Below, one piece after another: positions 10,337 to 20,737 of a DNA stretch of 64,000 bases. How positions within the stretch are numbered: the first letter of the stretch is position 1; each line of letters starts with the position of its first letter. Origin of the DNA: Maritimibacter sp. REDSEA-S28_B5 (lineage in GTDB: Bacteria > Pseudomonadota > Alphaproteobacteria > Rhodobacterales > Rhodobacteraceae); NCBI GenBank assembly GCA_001626765.1, contig LUOO01000003.1:124001-188000 (forward strand). Direction: 5' to 3'. The translations under genes were made by a program, and so were the position numbers. Under the pieces are notes generated by a model that saw only the letters and a program-made list of their open reading frames with translations, was not told the DNA's origin and did not search any database.

Positions 10337-11161
10337 TCAGGACACCGCAAGCGGCCAGTAAAAATCAGGCGGCAAGCCTGCTTCGGCCCGCTTTTCCTCA
10401 TTGAAGGGCGGCTTCAGCGCGCCGTGGAAATACCGCTGCACAAGATCGTGGAAGGCGTCCTTCGGGTCGAGGTTCTCGCGCCCGCAGAGGAAATGAAACC
10501 ACTTCGAGCCGTAGGCGACATGGGCAACTTCCTCGGCATAGATCGTGCGCAGCGCCTTGAGTGCCAGTTCGTCCTTCGCCTGCTCGAAGATCTTGATCAT
10601 ACCGGGCGTCACGTCCAGACCACGCGCCTCGAGCACCATGGGCACGACGGCAAGGCGGCCCATGAAGTCGGTATGTGTGTCCGAGGCCGCGCGCCACATG
10701 AAGGCATGGGCCGGCAGGGCGCCATAAAAGCTGCCCAGGTTTTCGAGCGCGTCGCAGACAAGGCCGAAATGCTTGGCCTCTTCATCCGCGGCCTTTACCC
10801 AGTCGTCGTAGAATCCCATCGGCATCGATGTGTCCGTGAAGCGCGGGATGATATCCCAGTGCAAGTCGACAGCGTTAAGCTCGATATGCGCGATAGCATG
10901 AAGCAGCGCGATGCGCCCCTCGGGGCTGCCTGTGCGACGGCGCGGCACGTCGCGCGGATCGAGCAACTCGGGCTTGTCAGGCCGCGCCGGGTTGTCGGGC
11001 GGAGAGGCCGTGCCAACCGGCAGCGGCGTGCCCGCTGCCCGCGCGGCGAACCAGGTCGCCGCATGCTGGCGCGAGCGCGCCGCCTTTTCCCGACCGTCGG
11101 CGGTGGTCAGCACATCGACGGCCATTTCGGCAAGGCTCTGGGGCGGGGCAGCGTCGCTCAC
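10337..11161 (-). CDS. DUF455 family ferritin-like protein
   Basis: The 274-residue sequence shows the helical pattern of DUF455, a ferritin-like family with candidate di-iron ligands. Motifs in order are HAIAHIELNAVDLH, DEEAKHF, EARGLDVTP and EEVAHVAYG. The family resembles the tRNA hydroxylase MiaE in fold, but its reaction is not established. The start codon overlaps the stop of the upstream bcp gene by four bases, so the two are translationally coupled. The link to a peroxiredoxin may reflect peroxide or iron chemistry; this is inference. Confidence 0.85.
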   Translation of the reverse strand: MSDAAPPQSLAEMAVDVLTTADGREKAARSRQHAATWFAARAAGTPLPVGTASPPDNPARPDKPELLDPRDVPRRRTGSPEGRIALLHAIAHIELNAVDLHWDIIPRFTDTSMPMGFYDDWVKAADEEAKHFGLVCDALENLGSFYGALPAHAFMWRAASDTHTDFMGRLAVVPMVLEARGLDVTPGMIKIFEQAKDELALKALRTIYAEEVAHVAYGSKWFHFLCGRENLDPKDAFHDLVQRYFHGALKPPFNEEKRAEAGLPPDFYWPLAVS

Positions 11162-11631
11162 AGGGTCTTGACCGCCGCCAGCACCTCGTCAGCGTGGCCC
11201 TCGACCTTGACCTTGCCCCAGACCGCCGAAATCGTGCCATCGGGGCCGATCAGGTAAGTTGTGCGGGCGATGCCCATGAAGGTCTTGCCATACATCTTTT
11301 TCTCGCCCCAGACGCCGTAGTCCTCGCAGGTCGTGCCGTCCTCGTCGGACAGAAGTGCGGTGGCGAGCTCTTCTTTCTTTGCGAAGTTCGACTGTTTCTT
11401 CACGCTGTCCTTGGACACCCCCAGAACCACGGCACCGGCGGCTTCGAACTCGGCCAGTTTTGCGGTGAAATCGCGGGCTTCGAGCGTGCAGCCGGGGGTC
11501 GAGGCCTTGGGGTAGAAGAACAACACCACGGGTTTCCCCGCGAATTGTTCGAGCGACACCACGTTGCCGGATTGATCGGGCAGCGTGAATTCCGGCGCTT
11601 TCGCGCCGACCTCAAGAAGGGTATCCGTCAT
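11158..11631 (-). CDS. bcp: Thioredoxin-dependent peroxiredoxin, Bcp/PrxQ type
   Basis: The product has 157 residues from the ATG at 11631. A GTG at 11640 would add three residues; AGGAG lies 12 bases before the ATG and three before the GTG, so the start is uncertain. The peroxidatic cysteine is Cys48 in PKASTPGCTLEA. The second cysteine found five residues later in many Bcp proteins is absent, and the only other cysteine is Cys102 in GTTCEDYG. It should reduce peroxides in the cytoplasm using thioredoxin. Confidence 0.92.
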   Translation of the reverse strand: MTDTLLEVGAKAPEFTLPDQSGNVVSLEQFAGKPVVLFFYPKASTPGCTLEARDFTAKLAEFEAAGAVVLGVSKDSVKKQSNFAKKEELATALLSDEDGTTCEDYGVWGEKKMYGKTFMGIARTTYLIGPDGTISAVWGKVKVEGHADEVLAAVKTL

Positions 11632-11733
11632 TTTCTTCACAAGCTCCTTTGCTTCCCGTAAGCACCTGACCTAGACATTCCGGGCGCCGTTTTGAAGACG
11701 GTTTGCCGCGATCTCCAGCGACATTCGAGGCCG

Positions 11734-14700
11734 ATGACAGAGAGCGACAGCATGGCAGAGCCGCCCGAGGGGGCCGAAGGCCAGGCGGGCCGGGAAGCGC
11801 CGGACCCGCCGCGCGCGACCGAGGGGCGGCGACCCCGGTGGCGCCCACGCAGGTTGCACGTGCATCTGGGGGTCTGGTCGCTTCTCACAATCGGCATCGC
11901 GGCGCTTTTCCTTACGCTTGTGTCCATGTCCGCCACGGGCCGCGCAGTGCCCCTGCCAGCCTGGGTCGCGGCGAATGTCGAAACTCGGGTCAATACGCTT
12001 ATTCCGGAAGGCTCGATCACTTTGCGCCGGATCGAGATCGGCGTGACCCCCAAGGGGCGGCCTAGTCTCAGGCTTGTGGACGTTGGCATTCGTGACGCCT
12101 CGGGCCTTGACGTCGCGCAGCTCAATGCGATCGAGGGCGGCGTGCGGCTCGCGCCGCTTTTCAAGGGGCAACTGGTGCCGCGGACGGCGATCCTGTCGGG
12201 GGCGCAGGTCACGTTCCGGCGGATGGCCGACGGGACTTTCGCGCTTCAGTTCGGGCAGGGGGGCACGACGACCGGCAACCTGGCCGAGGTTTTCGACACC
12301 ATAGACGCGGCCTTTGCCAAGGGCATTCTGGCCGAGGTGGACAGGGTCGAGGCGAAGGGTCTGACCATCACGCTCGAGGACGGGCGCACGGGGCGGCTGT
12401 GGCAGGTCACCAACGGCCAGATGGAAATGATTCCCTCCGAAAAGATCATCGAGACCAACATCGGTTTCGAGGTCTTCAACCAGACCGAGGAACTCGCGCA
12501 GGTCGAGGTGGCGCTGCGGTCGGACCGAAAAACATCGGCGGCCTCGCTGTCGGTGTCCTTCCAGAACGCCGCCGCAGCCGACATCGGGGCACAATCGCCG
12601 GTCCTGTCCTTCCTGTCCCTCGTGGATGCGCCGATTTCCGGCGCGCTGCGCACGACACTTGGCCCTGATGGCGAGATCACCGATCTTGCCGGGGCGATGG
12701 AGATCGACGAGGGCGGCATCAAGCCCAACGAAGGCGCGCGCACGGTGCGTTTTGGCGGCGCGAAGGGATACGTGGATTACGACCCGATCGAACAGGCGGT
12801 CAACGTGCGGGGTCTGGGCCTGTCCTCGGAACTGGGAGAAGCGGAACTCGAGGGCAAGCTCTATCTCACCGATTACGTAAAGGGATGGCCGCAAGGCGTC
12901 GTGGCGCAGCTCAGGCTGGGTCGGGCGGTGGTGCGCGACCCCCGCGTGTTCGATGCGCCGGTCGAGATCGAACGCGGTTACATCGACGCGCGGGTCAAAC
13001 TGTCGCCCTTCAAGCTCGACATCGGTCAGGCGGTGTTCTTCCACGGCGACACCCGGATCGAGGTCGAAGGCGACATCGGGGCTACGCGCGACGCATGGGA
13101 CCTGTCGCTCGAGGCCGCGGTCCCGTCGCTCGATGTGGCGGAGTTGAAGCGGCTCTGGCCCAAGAACGTGTCGCCCAAGCCGCGGCTGTGGGTGTTCGAA
13201 AACCTTACGAGCGGCGAAATCCGGGATGTCAGGTTTGCGGTCCGGGGGCCGGACCTGAAACAGGGCGAGATGCTTCTGGGCGGGCGGCTCACTGACGCGG
13301 TGGTCAAGCCCATGCGGCTCCTGCCTGAAGTGCGCGGGGCCAGCGGCTACATGATGCTGGCCGACCGGCAGTTGACCATTCGGGCCAACGCGGGGCGGAT
13401 GACCGCGCCCAACGGCGAACAGGTGGATGTATCGGGGTCAACCTTCACGGTCAGCGACGTCCGCCAGAAGCCTGGGGCGGGCGTTGCCGATCTGAGCCTC
13501 GCCGGCCCCCTGCAGGCCGGGCTGTCTCTCTTGGCCATGGAGCCCTTCAACGTGTTTCGCGATACCGACCTCGGTCCCGATCTGGCCCAGGGGCGGTTCG
13601 AGGCGCAGGGTCGCGTCACCTTCCCGATGGTCAAGAACCTGCCTTTCGAACAGGTGGCCTTCGACGTGCGGGGCAAGGCCTTCGACCTGCGGTCGGAAAA
13701 ACTCGTGGCAGGCAAGATCCTCACGAGCGAGGAAATGACGTTTCAAGCGACGCCGGAGAGCGTCGAGGTGACGGGGCCGGGCAAGCTGGGCGATGTGGCC
13801 GCCACCGCCATCTGGCGCCAGTCGCTGCGCCCTGAGGACAAGGGGCAGGGGGCGACGGTCACGGGGACGGTGACCCTGAGCCAGACGGCGGTGAAGGAGT
13901 TCAACCTCGGCCTTTCACCCGACATGCTGGGCGGGTCGGGAACGGGCGACTTTGCGCTGACACTGAAGCCCGGGCAGGCGCCGCGCGTGACCTTGGCCTC
14001 GGATCTCGCGGGTCTTACGCTCGCCATACCGGGCACTGGCTGGTCCAAGGGCAGCGGTACGCGCGGCACGCTCGATGTGGCGGCGGTGCTGGGCGCGCAG
14101 CCGAAGGTCGAACGCCTGTCGATCTCTGCCCCCGGACTGGATGCGACGGGCACGCTGACCACCAGCGCGGGCGGCGGGCTTGCCGAGGCCCGGTTTACCC
14201 GCGTGCAACTGGGCGGCTGGCTCGACGCGCCGGTGACGATCGCCGGTCAAGGACGCGGCGTCGCCATTTCGGTCGAGGGCGGCAGCGCCGACCTGCGCCG
14301 GGCGAACTTCGGCAGCGGCGGGTCCGGCGGGGGCGGCAACGGCGCACAGCCCCTGGCCATCCGGCTAGGACAACTCACGGTGGCCGAGGGCATCGTGCTG
14401 TCGGATTTCCGGGGGAATTTCGACCTGGGCGGCGGGCTCTCGGGGACGTTCCTTGCCAATGTGGCGGGTGGCGCCCCCATCGAGGGCACGGTCGCGCAGA
14501 CCGCCAATGGTGCGGCCTACCGGATCAAGTCGGGGCAGGGCGGCGAGGTGCTGAACGGCATGGGCGTGTTCAACAAGGCGCGTCGCGGCAACCTCGAGGT
14601 CGTGCTGGTGCCCACGGGTGCGCCGGGGACTTTTGACGGAAGCATATCGCTGACGGACACCTACCTGGTCGATGCGCCCGCCATGGCCGAGCTTCTGTCC

Positions 14701-15144
14701 GCGATCTCCATCGTCGGGCTGCTCGAACAGATGGACGGGCAGGGGCTTCCCTTCTCCGAGGTGAAGGGCAAATTCCGGCTTTCACCGACCACGCTCACGC
14801 TTTATTCGTCGTCTGCCGTCAGCACATCCATAGGCTTGTCGATGGACGGTTATTACAACCTCGATCAGAGGACGCTCGACATGCAGGGGGTTCTTTCGCC
14901 CTTTTACCTGATCAATTCGATAGGCCGCATCGTCTCGGCTCGTGACGGCGAGGGGTTGGTGGGCTTTTCCTTTACCCTCAAGGGCCCCGCGAGCGACATG
15001 AAGGTGGGCGTGAACCCCCTGTCGGTGCTGACACCCGGCTTCCTGCGGGAAATCTTCCGCAGGCAGGCGCCGCAGGCCGACGGGGCGGCAACGGCCCCCG
15101 CACAGGCTGCGAACCCCCAACCGGCGAACGCCCGAACGCAATAG
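11734..15144 (+). CDS. YhdP/AsmA-like protein (DUF3971 and AsmA-like C-terminal region)
   Basis: This very long protein has about 1136 residues from the ATG at 11734. A cytoplasmic Pro/Arg-rich stretch is followed by one transmembrane helix near 45-70. A long periplasmic beta-rich region follows with repeated Gly/Asp/Val turns and no catalytic motif. The conserved C-terminal part includes [18 protein letters not shown] and [20 protein letters not shown], as in the AsmA/YhdP superfamily. Such bridge-like proteins are implicated in moving phospholipids to the outer membrane. The function here is inferred from the family. queA follows after 20 bases. Confidence 0.82.
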   Translation: MTESDSMAEPPEGAEGQAGREAPDPPRATEGRRPRWRPRRLHVHLGVWSLLTIGIAALFLTLVSMSATGRAVPLPAWVAANVETRVNTLIPEGSITLRRIEIGVTPKGRPSLRLVDVGIRDASGLDVAQLNAIEGGVRLAPLFKGQLVPRTAILSGAQVTFRRMADGTFALQFGQGGTTTGNLAEVFDTIDAAFAKGILAEVDRVEAKGLTITLEDGRTGRLWQVTNGQMEMIPSEKIIETNIGFEVFNQTEELAQVEVALRSDRKTSAASLSVSFQNAAAADIGAQSPVLSFLSLVDAPISGALRTTLGPDGEITDLAGAMEIDEGGIKPNEGARTVRFGGAKGYVDYDPIEQAVNVRGLGLSSELGEAELEGKLYLTDYVKGWPQGVVAQLRLGRAVVRDPRVFDAPVEIERGYIDARVKLSPFKLDIGQAVFFHGDTRIEVEGDIGATRDAWDLSLEAAVPSLDVAELKRLWPKNVSPKPRLWVFENLTSGEIRDVRFAVRGPDLKQGEMLLGGRLTDAVVKPMRLLPEVRGASGYMMLADRQLTIRANAGRMTAPNGEQVDVSGSTFTVSDVRQKPGAGVADLSLAGPLQAGLSLLAMEPFNVFRDTDLGPDLAQGRFEAQGRVTFPMVKNLPFEQVAFDVRGKAFDLRSEKLVAGKILTSEEMTFQATPESVEVTGPGKLGDVAATAIWRQSLRPEDKGQGATVTGTVTLSQTAVKEFNLGLSPDMLGGSGTGDFALTLKPGQAPRVTLASDLAGLTLAIPGTGWSKGSGTRGTLDVAAVLGAQPKVERLSISAPGLDATGTLTTSAGGGLAEARFTRVQLGGWLDAPVTIAGQGRGVAISVEGGSADLRRANFGSGGSGGGGNGAQPLAIRLGQLTVAEGIVLSDFRGNFDLGGGLSGTFLANVAGGAPIEGTVAQTANGAAYRIKSGQGGEVLNGMGVFNKARRGNLEVVLVPTGAPGTFDGSISLTDTYLVDAPAMAELLSAISIVGLLEQMDGQGLPFSEVKGKFRLSPTTLTLYSSSAVSTSIGLSMDGYYNLDQRTLDMQGVLSPFYLINSIGRIVSARDGEGLVGFSFTLKGPASDMKVGVNPLSVLTPGFLREIFRRQAPQADGAATAPAQAANPQPANARTQ

Positions 15145-15164
15145 AGAACACGGTAGACCGACCG

Positions 15165-16232
15165 ATGATGGACCACGAAGACGGCACGCGGCTGTCCGAT
15201 TACGATTTCGACCTGCCCGAAGTGTTGATCGCGACCCGGCCCGCCAAGCCGCGCTCGTCGGCCCGGCTGCTCGTGGCCACGCGGGGTCAGATCCACGACC
15301 GGGTGGTCACGGATCTGGTCGACTGGCTGCGCCCCGGCGACCGGCTGGTGCTCAACGACACGCGGGTGATTCCTGCGCGCCTCGAAGGGCACCGCGAGAG
15401 GGGCGAGGCCATTGCGCGGATCGAGGTCACGCTTCTGGAGCCTGACGCGGAACCGGGCGCGTGGCGCGCGCTCGTGAAACCCCTGCGCAAGGTGGCCGAC
15501 GGGGAAGAGATCGTCTTCGCCGCCGGTCTGTCGGCCAAGGTCCTGCGCCGGGACGAGGGGCAGGCGGTGCTCGCGTTCAACCGGCTGGGACCAGAGTTCG
15601 ACGCGGCGCTAGAGGTGGCGGGGCGGATGCCCCTGCCGCCCTATATCGAGGCAAAGCGCAAGGCCGACGCGCAGGACCTGACCGATTACCAGACCGTCTG
15701 GGCCAAGAACACCGGCGCGGTGGCGGCCCCGACCGCGTCGCTCCATTTCGACGAACCGCTGCTCGCGGCTCTGAGCGCGATGGGGGTCGAGCGGACCCAT
15801 GTGACGCTGCACGTGGGCGCGGGCACCTTCCTTCCGGTCAAGGTCGATGACGTGACCCACCACAAGATGCATTCCGAATGGGGCGAAGTGACGACCGAGG
15901 CCGCCGCCGAGATCAACGCGACCAAGGCGGCAGGCGGGCGCGTCATCCCGGTGGGCACCACGGCGCTCCGGCTGATCGAAAGCGCCGCGCGCGAGGGGCG
16001 GATTGCGGCCTGGCGCGGACCCACGGATATCTTCATCCGGCCGGGATACCGCTTCCAGATGGCCGACGGGCTGATGACCAATTTCCACCTGCCCAAGTCC
16101 ACGCTGATGATGCTGGTCTCAGCGCTCATGGGGATCGAAAGGATGCGCGCGGTCTACGACCACGCGATCCGCGAGCGTTACCGGTTCTTCAGCTACGGCG
16201 ATTCCTCGCTCCTGCTGCCGGGCGAGGACTGA
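15165..16232 (+). CDS. queA: tRNA preQ1(34) S-adenosylmethionine ribosyltransferase-isomerase
   Basis: This 355-residue enzyme transfers and isomerises the ribosyl part of S-adenosylmethionine onto preQ1 at tRNA position 34, giving epoxyqueuosine. Family motifs are intact: [12 protein letters not shown] at the start, [60 protein letters not shown] and RYRFFSYGD. The length is normal. It follows the YhdP-like gene in the same direction and is convergent with xerD. Confidence 0.97.
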   Translation: MMDHEDGTRLSDYDFDLPEVLIATRPAKPRSSARLLVATRGQIHDRVVTDLVDWLRPGDRLVLNDTRVIPARLEGHRERGEAIARIEVTLLEPDAEPGAWRALVKPLRKVADGEEIVFAAGLSAKVLRRDEGQAVLAFNRLGPEFDAALEVAGRMPLPPYIEAKRKADAQDLTDYQTVWAKNTGAVAAPTASLHFDEPLLAALSAMGVERTHVTLHVGAGTFLPVKVDDVTHHKMHSEWGEVTTEAAAEINATKAAGGRVIPVGTTALRLIESAAREGRIAAWRGPTDIFIRPGYRFQMADGLMTNFHLPKSTLMMLVSALMGIERMRAVYDHAIRERYRFFSYGDSSLLLPGED

Positions 16233-16240
16233 GGCGGGCG

Positions 16241-17176
16241 CTAGCGCTTCGTGGCCAGCGGGTGATGGGTAAGGACGAGGTCCTTCAGCCGTTCGTCGAG
16301 CACATGGGTGTAGATCTCGGTCGTCGAGATGTCGGCATGGCCCAGAAGCGTCTGGATCGCGCGCAGATCCGCGCCATTGGCCAGAAGATGCGTCGCGAAA
16401 GCATGGCGCAGGCGGTGCGGCGTGACCTTGGCAGGCGAAACGCCGGCGGCGGCGGCGATTTCCTTGATCAGCCCGTGGAACCGCTGGCGGGTCAGGTGGC
16501 CCTCGGCCCCCGGCGAGGGAAAGAGGAACCTGGACGGCTTCGCGCCCTTGGCCCGCGCCGCTTCTTCCGCTTCGTCCCGGCAGGCCAGCCAGTCCGCAAG
16601 CGCAGCTCGCGCCGGGGCCGACAGCGGCACCATGCGTTCCTTGCCACCCTTGCCCAGCACGAGAAGCATCCGCGTATCGCCCCGCGCGGCGTTGGCGGGC
16701 AGGCTGACGAGCTCGCTCACTCGCATGCCCGTCGCGTAGAGCACCTCCATCAGGCAGGCATTGCGCAACCGGTCCTCGGGCGTGCGGCCATGGGTGGCGG
16801 CAGCGGTCAGGAGCGCCTCGACCTCGGTTTCCGACAGGGTCTTGGGCAGGGATTTCGTCTTGGACGGCCCCTTGATGCGCAGGGCGGGATTGTCCCGGCG
16901 CCAGCCCTCTTCAAAGGCGAACCGAAAGAGCTGTTTGACCGCCGACAGCCTGCGCGCCCGGGTCGAGGCGGCAAGCCCCAGCGCGTCGAGACTGACCATG
17001 TAGCCCTCGATCAAATCCCGGTCGACGCTCTCGAAATCACGCTTGGCCGTCGCCACGAAATCCGCGAAGTCCTTGAGGTCGCGGCCATAGGCCAAAAGCG
17101 TGTTGCGGGCCGCGTCCAGTTCTGCCGATTGTGCCTCGAGAAAGGCAGAGATCCAGCGGTCGGAGGCGGCGGTCAT
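16241..17176 (-). CDS. xerD: Site-specific tyrosine recombinase XerD
   Basis: This 311-residue recombinase should resolve chromosome dimers at dif together with XerC. The N-terminal SAM-like core-binding domain spans about 1-105. The catalytic set is complete: Arg152, Lys176, His254, Arg257, His280 and the nucleophile Tyr289 in STTEIYTHV. The gene is housekeeping in type, with no integron or phage context. Its start overlaps the upstream envelope-protein gene by four bases. Separating XerD from XerC rests on overall resemblance, so the paralogue call is somewhat less certain than the family. Confidence 0.92.
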   Translation of the reverse strand: MTAASDRWISAFLEAQSAELDAARNTLLAYGRDLKDFADFVATAKRDFESVDRDLIEGYMVSLDALGLAASTRARRLSAVKQLFRFAFEEGWRRDNPALRIKGPSKTKSLPKTLSETEVEALLTAAATHGRTPEDRLRNACLMEVLYATGMRVSELVSLPANAARGDTRMLLVLGKGGKERMVPLSAPARAALADWLACRDEAEEAARAKGAKPSRFLFPSPGAEGHLTRQRFHGLIKEIAAAAGVSPAKVTPHRLRHAFATHLLANGADLRAIQTLLGHADISTTEIYTHVLDERLKDLVLTHHPLATKR

Positions 17177-18756
17177 CCCAGACGCTCCAGAATGAGCACG
17201 TCGAGGGCCGCGCGACGGGCCTGTTCCTCGAGCCCCACGGCGCGGAAGAAGGCGATCGCCTCGGCAAGGTCGGAGTAATCGCCCTTGGTCCCCCGGTCGA
17301 ACATCGCGATGGCCTCGAGGATCGCCTCGCCCAGCTTGTCCTCGCTTACGAGACGGGCAAGTCCGGCGGGCGGTGGGGTGGTGGTGAAACCATCGGCCAC
17401 GGCCCGCGCGGCGTCACTGGACGGCGTCAGCCCCGCAACGTCGCCGCGCGCCACGCCCACAAGAAAGCGGCTTTCATCGTCGGCAGGGTCGGCGGCCTGC
17501 GCAACGGCCTCGTAGTCGTCCGACAGAAGCCCCATCTTGAGCGCAAGCACACCGGCTTCGCCCTCGAGGTCGAAGGCCGCGAGCCTCGGGCCGAAGAGCC
17601 GGGCCATCGGGGCGTCGGTTTCCACGACCGAAAGCTGGTCCCAGACCACGGGCAGGGCGAGGCTCAGTGCCTCCCGGTCCGCATCAGAGACTGCGGTGTC
17701 AAGCGCCTGAACCGCGTCAACCCGGTCCCAGACGCTGCCAGAGGCCGAAGCGCGGCGTTCGGTATATAGGCCCAGAAGCTGGTTGTCGGTGACGGCGCGG
17801 GTGCGCGCCAGACGTTCTGCCGCCTCGATCCGTGCCTTCCAGCCGATGTTCGCGCGCAGGTCCGACTGGGCGAAAGCCACCGGCAGTCCAAGGGTTGGGA
17901 CCGGCTCGCCCACGGCCTCGAGCATCCGGAAGGTGAGCGGGGTGAGCGGGCGCGGCACGGTGAGCGGCGGCTCGCCCTCGAAAAGCTCCGGGTCGAGGAA
18001 CCGCGCGATCAGCATGTCCTCCTCTTCGGTGATCAGCCCCAGCGCCCGGGCGGTGCCCATGAGCAGCACCGCGCCGTCCCAATCGCCTGCGCGGGCGAGG
18101 CAGAAGACACGGGCCGGATAGGTGGGCGACAGGTCGCGCCGTTCCTCCATCGCGCGGCAGACGGTGTCCTCCTGCCCGATGAGAAGGGCTGCGTCGAACC
18201 AGCGCCGGGTGATCTCGGGCGTGGCCGCCCCGGCGCGCGACAGAAGCTCGTAGGCCGGGTCGATCGCGCCCATCTGGAGGAGCTTGTCGACGCGGGCCAG
18301 AAACAGCGTCTCGCCGTCGCTGGCGGCGGGCGGGTCGAGCTCGGCCACGAGGAGGTCTTGCAGAAAGGCGGTCAGGGTTGGGGACAGGTAGGGGCCTTCT
18401 GCCGTTATGAGCCGCGCAAGCGTCGCCGCATCCGACGCGCCCCAAAGGCCCGCGGGCAAACCGGTGACCGAGGGCGGGGTAAGACCGATGGCGTCGGCCC
18501 TGGGGCCCTGGGCGGAATCGAGCGCGGTGACCGTCACATCGGGCGTAACCGCGCCGCCATCCACAGGCGGCTCGCCCGCAATCACGGTGCCGGGGGCAGT
18601 GCCGGGCTGGCTCAGCGAATCCGAGAGCCAGTTGATCGCCGACATCGGCTCGTCCGACTGCGCCAATACCGGCGCAGCGGTCAGAACCGGCGATAAAAAC
18701 ATCCCGATCAGGGGCAAGATCAGCGGAGAAAGAGCCTTGCGCGCCCTAGTTGCCAT
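17173..18756 (-). CDS. Exported protein of unknown function
   Basis: This 527-residue protein has a clear signal peptide, with a basic start, a hydrophobic core near 10-28 and a cut after APVLAQS. The mature part is helical and rich in Ala, Leu, Asp and Arg, with a spacing that suggests tetratricopeptide-like or Sel1-like helical repeats. No enzyme motif is visible. The gene starts within the 3' end of the small membrane protein (11-base overlap) and overlaps xerD by four bases, so the three form one unit. I do not recognise the family. Confidence 0.7.
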   Translation of the reverse strand: MATRARKALSPLILPLIGMFLSPVLTAAPVLAQSDEPMSAINWLSDSLSQPGTAPGTVIAGEPPVDGGAVTPDVTVTALDSAQGPRADAIGLTPPSVTGLPAGLWGASDAATLARLITAEGPYLSPTLTAFLQDLLVAELDPPAASDGETLFLARVDKLLQMGAIDPAYELLSRAGAATPEITRRWFDAALLIGQEDTVCRAMEERRDLSPTYPARVFCLARAGDWDGAVLLMGTARALGLITEEEDMLIARFLDPELFEGEPPLTVPRPLTPLTFRMLEAVGEPVPTLGLPVAFAQSDLRANIGWKARIEAAERLARTRAVTDNQLLGLYTERRASASGSVWDRVDAVQALDTAVSDADREALSLALPVVWDQLSVVETDAPMARLFGPRLAAFDLEGEAGVLALKMGLLSDDYEAVAQAADPADDESRFLVGVARGDVAGLTPSSDAARAVADGFTTTPPPAGLARLVSEDKLGEAILEAIAMFDRGTKGDYSDLAEAIAFFRAVGLEEQARRAALDVLILERLG

Positions 18757-18883
18757 CCAGCGTCACCGTCAACGAGTTCTGGCTCGCGGGTGGCGTGAGG
18801 TCACCGACGAGCGCATATCCGGCTATCCCGATGGCGCCCACCACCACCACGAACACCACGAATTTGATAAGCCGCGCCAGCAT
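18746..18883 (-). CDS. Small single-pass membrane protein
   Basis: The 45-residue product starts at the ATG at 18883 and has a purine-rich GCGAGGG upstream. It begins MLARLIKFVV, has one long hydrophobic helix (about 6-27) and a short polar tail. Its end overlaps the start of the exported 527-residue protein by 11 bases, indicating translational coupling. The function is unknown; a role as a membrane partner of the exported protein is inference. Confidence 0.6.
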   Translation of the reverse strand: MLARLIKFVVFVVVVGAIGIAGYALVGDLTPPASQNSLTVTLDGN

Positions 18884-19082
18884 TGTCCCTCGCTTTCCTC
18901 TTTGATCGCCCTGCGATCGTTCAGAGCCGCGAATGCGGGCCTCTCCTGTGCCCTCGTCCATCCCGGCCCGGTCGCAAGACCTGATCACGGGTTTTGCCCC
19001 GCGCGCACTTCATATATGGCATGTCCGGCAAGGTCACGCCAAGACGGGGTGACAATTTCGGGATCGGCAAGGCGCTGCCACT

Positions 19083-19628
19083 TTGGGATACAGACTTCAT
19101 AAACCCGTGACCGTCGTGGGCATGATGGGGGCGGGCAAGACCGCGGTGGGCAAATCGCTCGCCACGCGGCTGGGCGTGCCCTTCATGGATTCGGATGCCG
19201 AGATCGAAAAAGCCGCCGCGATGTCGATCCCCGAGGTCTTTGAACGCGACGGCGAGGTGTTCTTCCGGCAGCGGGAATCGGAGGTCATCGAGCGGCTGCT
19301 CGCGACGGGGCCGATGATCCTGTCCACAGGCGGCGGTGCCTTTCTGGCCGAGCGGAACCGGCAGGCCATTTCCGAGGCCGGTGTCTCGGTCTGGCTGCGC
19401 GCCGATGTCGAGCTTCTGTGGCAGCGGGTCCGGCACAAGTCTACCCGACCTCTCCTGCGCACCGCGGATCCGAAACAGACGCTCACCGATCTTTACGAGG
19501 CGCGGCGCGATACCTACGCGCTCGCGGACCTCGTGGTGGACAGCCACAAGAGCTATTCCATCCCCGCGATGACCGAGCATGTGATCCGGGTCCTGATGAC
19601 CCGGCCCGATGTTTTGGAGATGACCTGA
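19083..19628 (+). CDS. aroK: Shikimate kinase AroK
   Basis: This 181-residue kinase phosphorylates shikimate in aromatic amino-acid synthesis. The Walker A motif GMMGAGKT lies at 13-20, the shikimate-binding DSD at 36-38, and STGGGAF follows. The start is uncertain: the best in-frame choice is TTG at 19083, giving MGYRLHKPVTVVG, and no ribosome binding site is evident. The stop overlaps the aroB start by one base (TGATG), so the two genes are coupled. Confidence 0.93.
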   Translation: MGYRLHKPVTVVGMMGAGKTAVGKSLATRLGVPFMDSDAEIEKAAAMSIPEVFERDGEVFFRQRESEVIERLLATGPMILSTGGGAFLAERNRQAISEAGVSVWLRADVELLWQRVRHKSTRPLLRTADPKQTLTDLYEARRDTYALADLVVDSHKSYSIPAMTEHVIRVLMTRPDVLEMT

Positions 19629-20737
19629 TGGAAACGGTTCACGTTAATCTGGGTGACCGGTCCTATGACGTGCGGATCGGGCCGGGGCTGCTGGCGGAGG
19701 CAGGGGCGCAGATCGCGCCGATCCTCAACCGAAAGCGCGTCTGGATCGTGACCGAAGCGCGGGTGGCAGAGTTGCACCTGACCGCGCTTCAGGCCGCGCT
19801 GTCGGCAGAGGGGATCGAGAGCGAGGCTCTGATCCTTCCGCCGGGGGAATCGACGAAAAGCTGGAAACACCTCACCGAAACCGTGGAATGGCTGCTCGCA
19901 GAGCGGGTTGAGCGCAAGGATGTGGTCATCGCCTTTGGCGGTGGCGTGATCGGCGACCTCGTGGGGTTTGCCGCCGCGATCCTGCGCCGGGGCGTGCGCT
20001 TTGTGCAGATGCCGACTTCGCTTCTCGCTCAGGTGGACAGTTCGGTGGGCGGCAAGACCGGGATCAATTCGCCCCATGGCAAGAACCTGATCGGGGCGTT
20101 TCACCAGCCCTCGCTCGTGCTTGCGGACATCGACGTGCTGGGCACCCTCGCGCCGCGCGATTTCCGCGCGGGCTACGGCGAGGTCGTGAAATACGGTGGT
20201 CTCGGCTCGCTCGACTTCTTCGAATGGCTCGAGGTCAAAGGTCCTGCCATGGCAGCAGGCGACGTGGCGCTGCGGACCGAAGCCGTGCGTCGGTCGGTCC
20301 AGATGAAGGCTGATATCGTCGAACGGGACGAGACCGAGCAGGGTGACCGCGCGCTTCTGAACCTTGGTCATACCTTCGGCCATGCGCTCGAGGCGGCGAC
20401 GGGTTATTCCGACCGGCTCCTCCATGGCGAGGGCGTCGCGATCGGCTGTGCGCTGGCCTACGAGGTGTCGGCGCGCATGGGCCTCATGTCGCAGGAGGCG
20501 CCGTCGCGGTTTCGCGAACATCTCGCGGCGATGGGAATGAAGCGGGATCTGTCCGACATTGCCGGCGATCTGCCCGATGCTGATGGCCTCATCACCCTTA
20601 TGGGGCAGGACAAGAAGGTCGAGGCGGGCAAGATCAAGTTCATCCTCGCGCGCGGGATCGGCGAGGCCTTTGTCTGCGGCACGACCGACATGGACATCGT
20701 GCGCGCCGTTCTGGCGGAGGGTCTGGCGGCCCGCTAA
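19628..20737 (+). CDS. aroB: 3-dehydroquinate synthase AroB
   Basis: This 369-residue enzyme makes 3-dehydroquinate from DAHP, the second step of the shikimate pathway, using NAD and a divalent metal. The NAD-binding motif GGGVIGDLVGF and the substrate motif SVGGKTGIN are present. The metal ligands are the Glu of GEVVKYG and the histidines in NLGHTFGHALE and LLHGEGVAIG. The ATG at 19628 overlaps the aroK stop, the usual aroK-aroB order. The 3' end overlaps the convergent protease gene by four bases. Confidence 0.97.
   Translation: METVHVNLGDRSYDVRIGPGLLAEAGAQIAPILNRKRVWIVTEARVAELHLTALQAALSAEGIESEALILPPGESTKSWKHLTETVEWLLAERVERKDVVIAFGGGVIGDLVGFAAAILRRGVRFVQMPTSLLAQVDSSVGGKTGINSPHGKNLIGAFHQPSLVLADIDVLGTLAPRDFRAGYGEVVKYGGLGSLDFFEWLEVKGPAMAAGDVALRTEAVRRSVQMKADIVERDETEQGDRALLNLGHTFGHALEAATGYSDRLLHGEGVAIGCALAYEVSARMGLMSQEAPSRFREHLAAMGMKRDLSDIAGDLPDADGLITLMGQDKKVEAGKIKFILARGIGEAFVCGTTDMDIVRAVLAEGLAAR

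Noticed and set aside
16241-17176. Integrase of a mobile element
   Set aside because: The tyrosine recombinase has the length and motifs of chromosomal XerD and sits in an ordinary gene neighbourhood.
19021-19110. A 29-codon frame starting with ATG that overlaps the aroK start
   Set aside because: No ribosome binding site and no recognisable product. It is more likely chance in a GC-rich gap than a leader peptide, although the uncertain aroK start keeps it slightly open.
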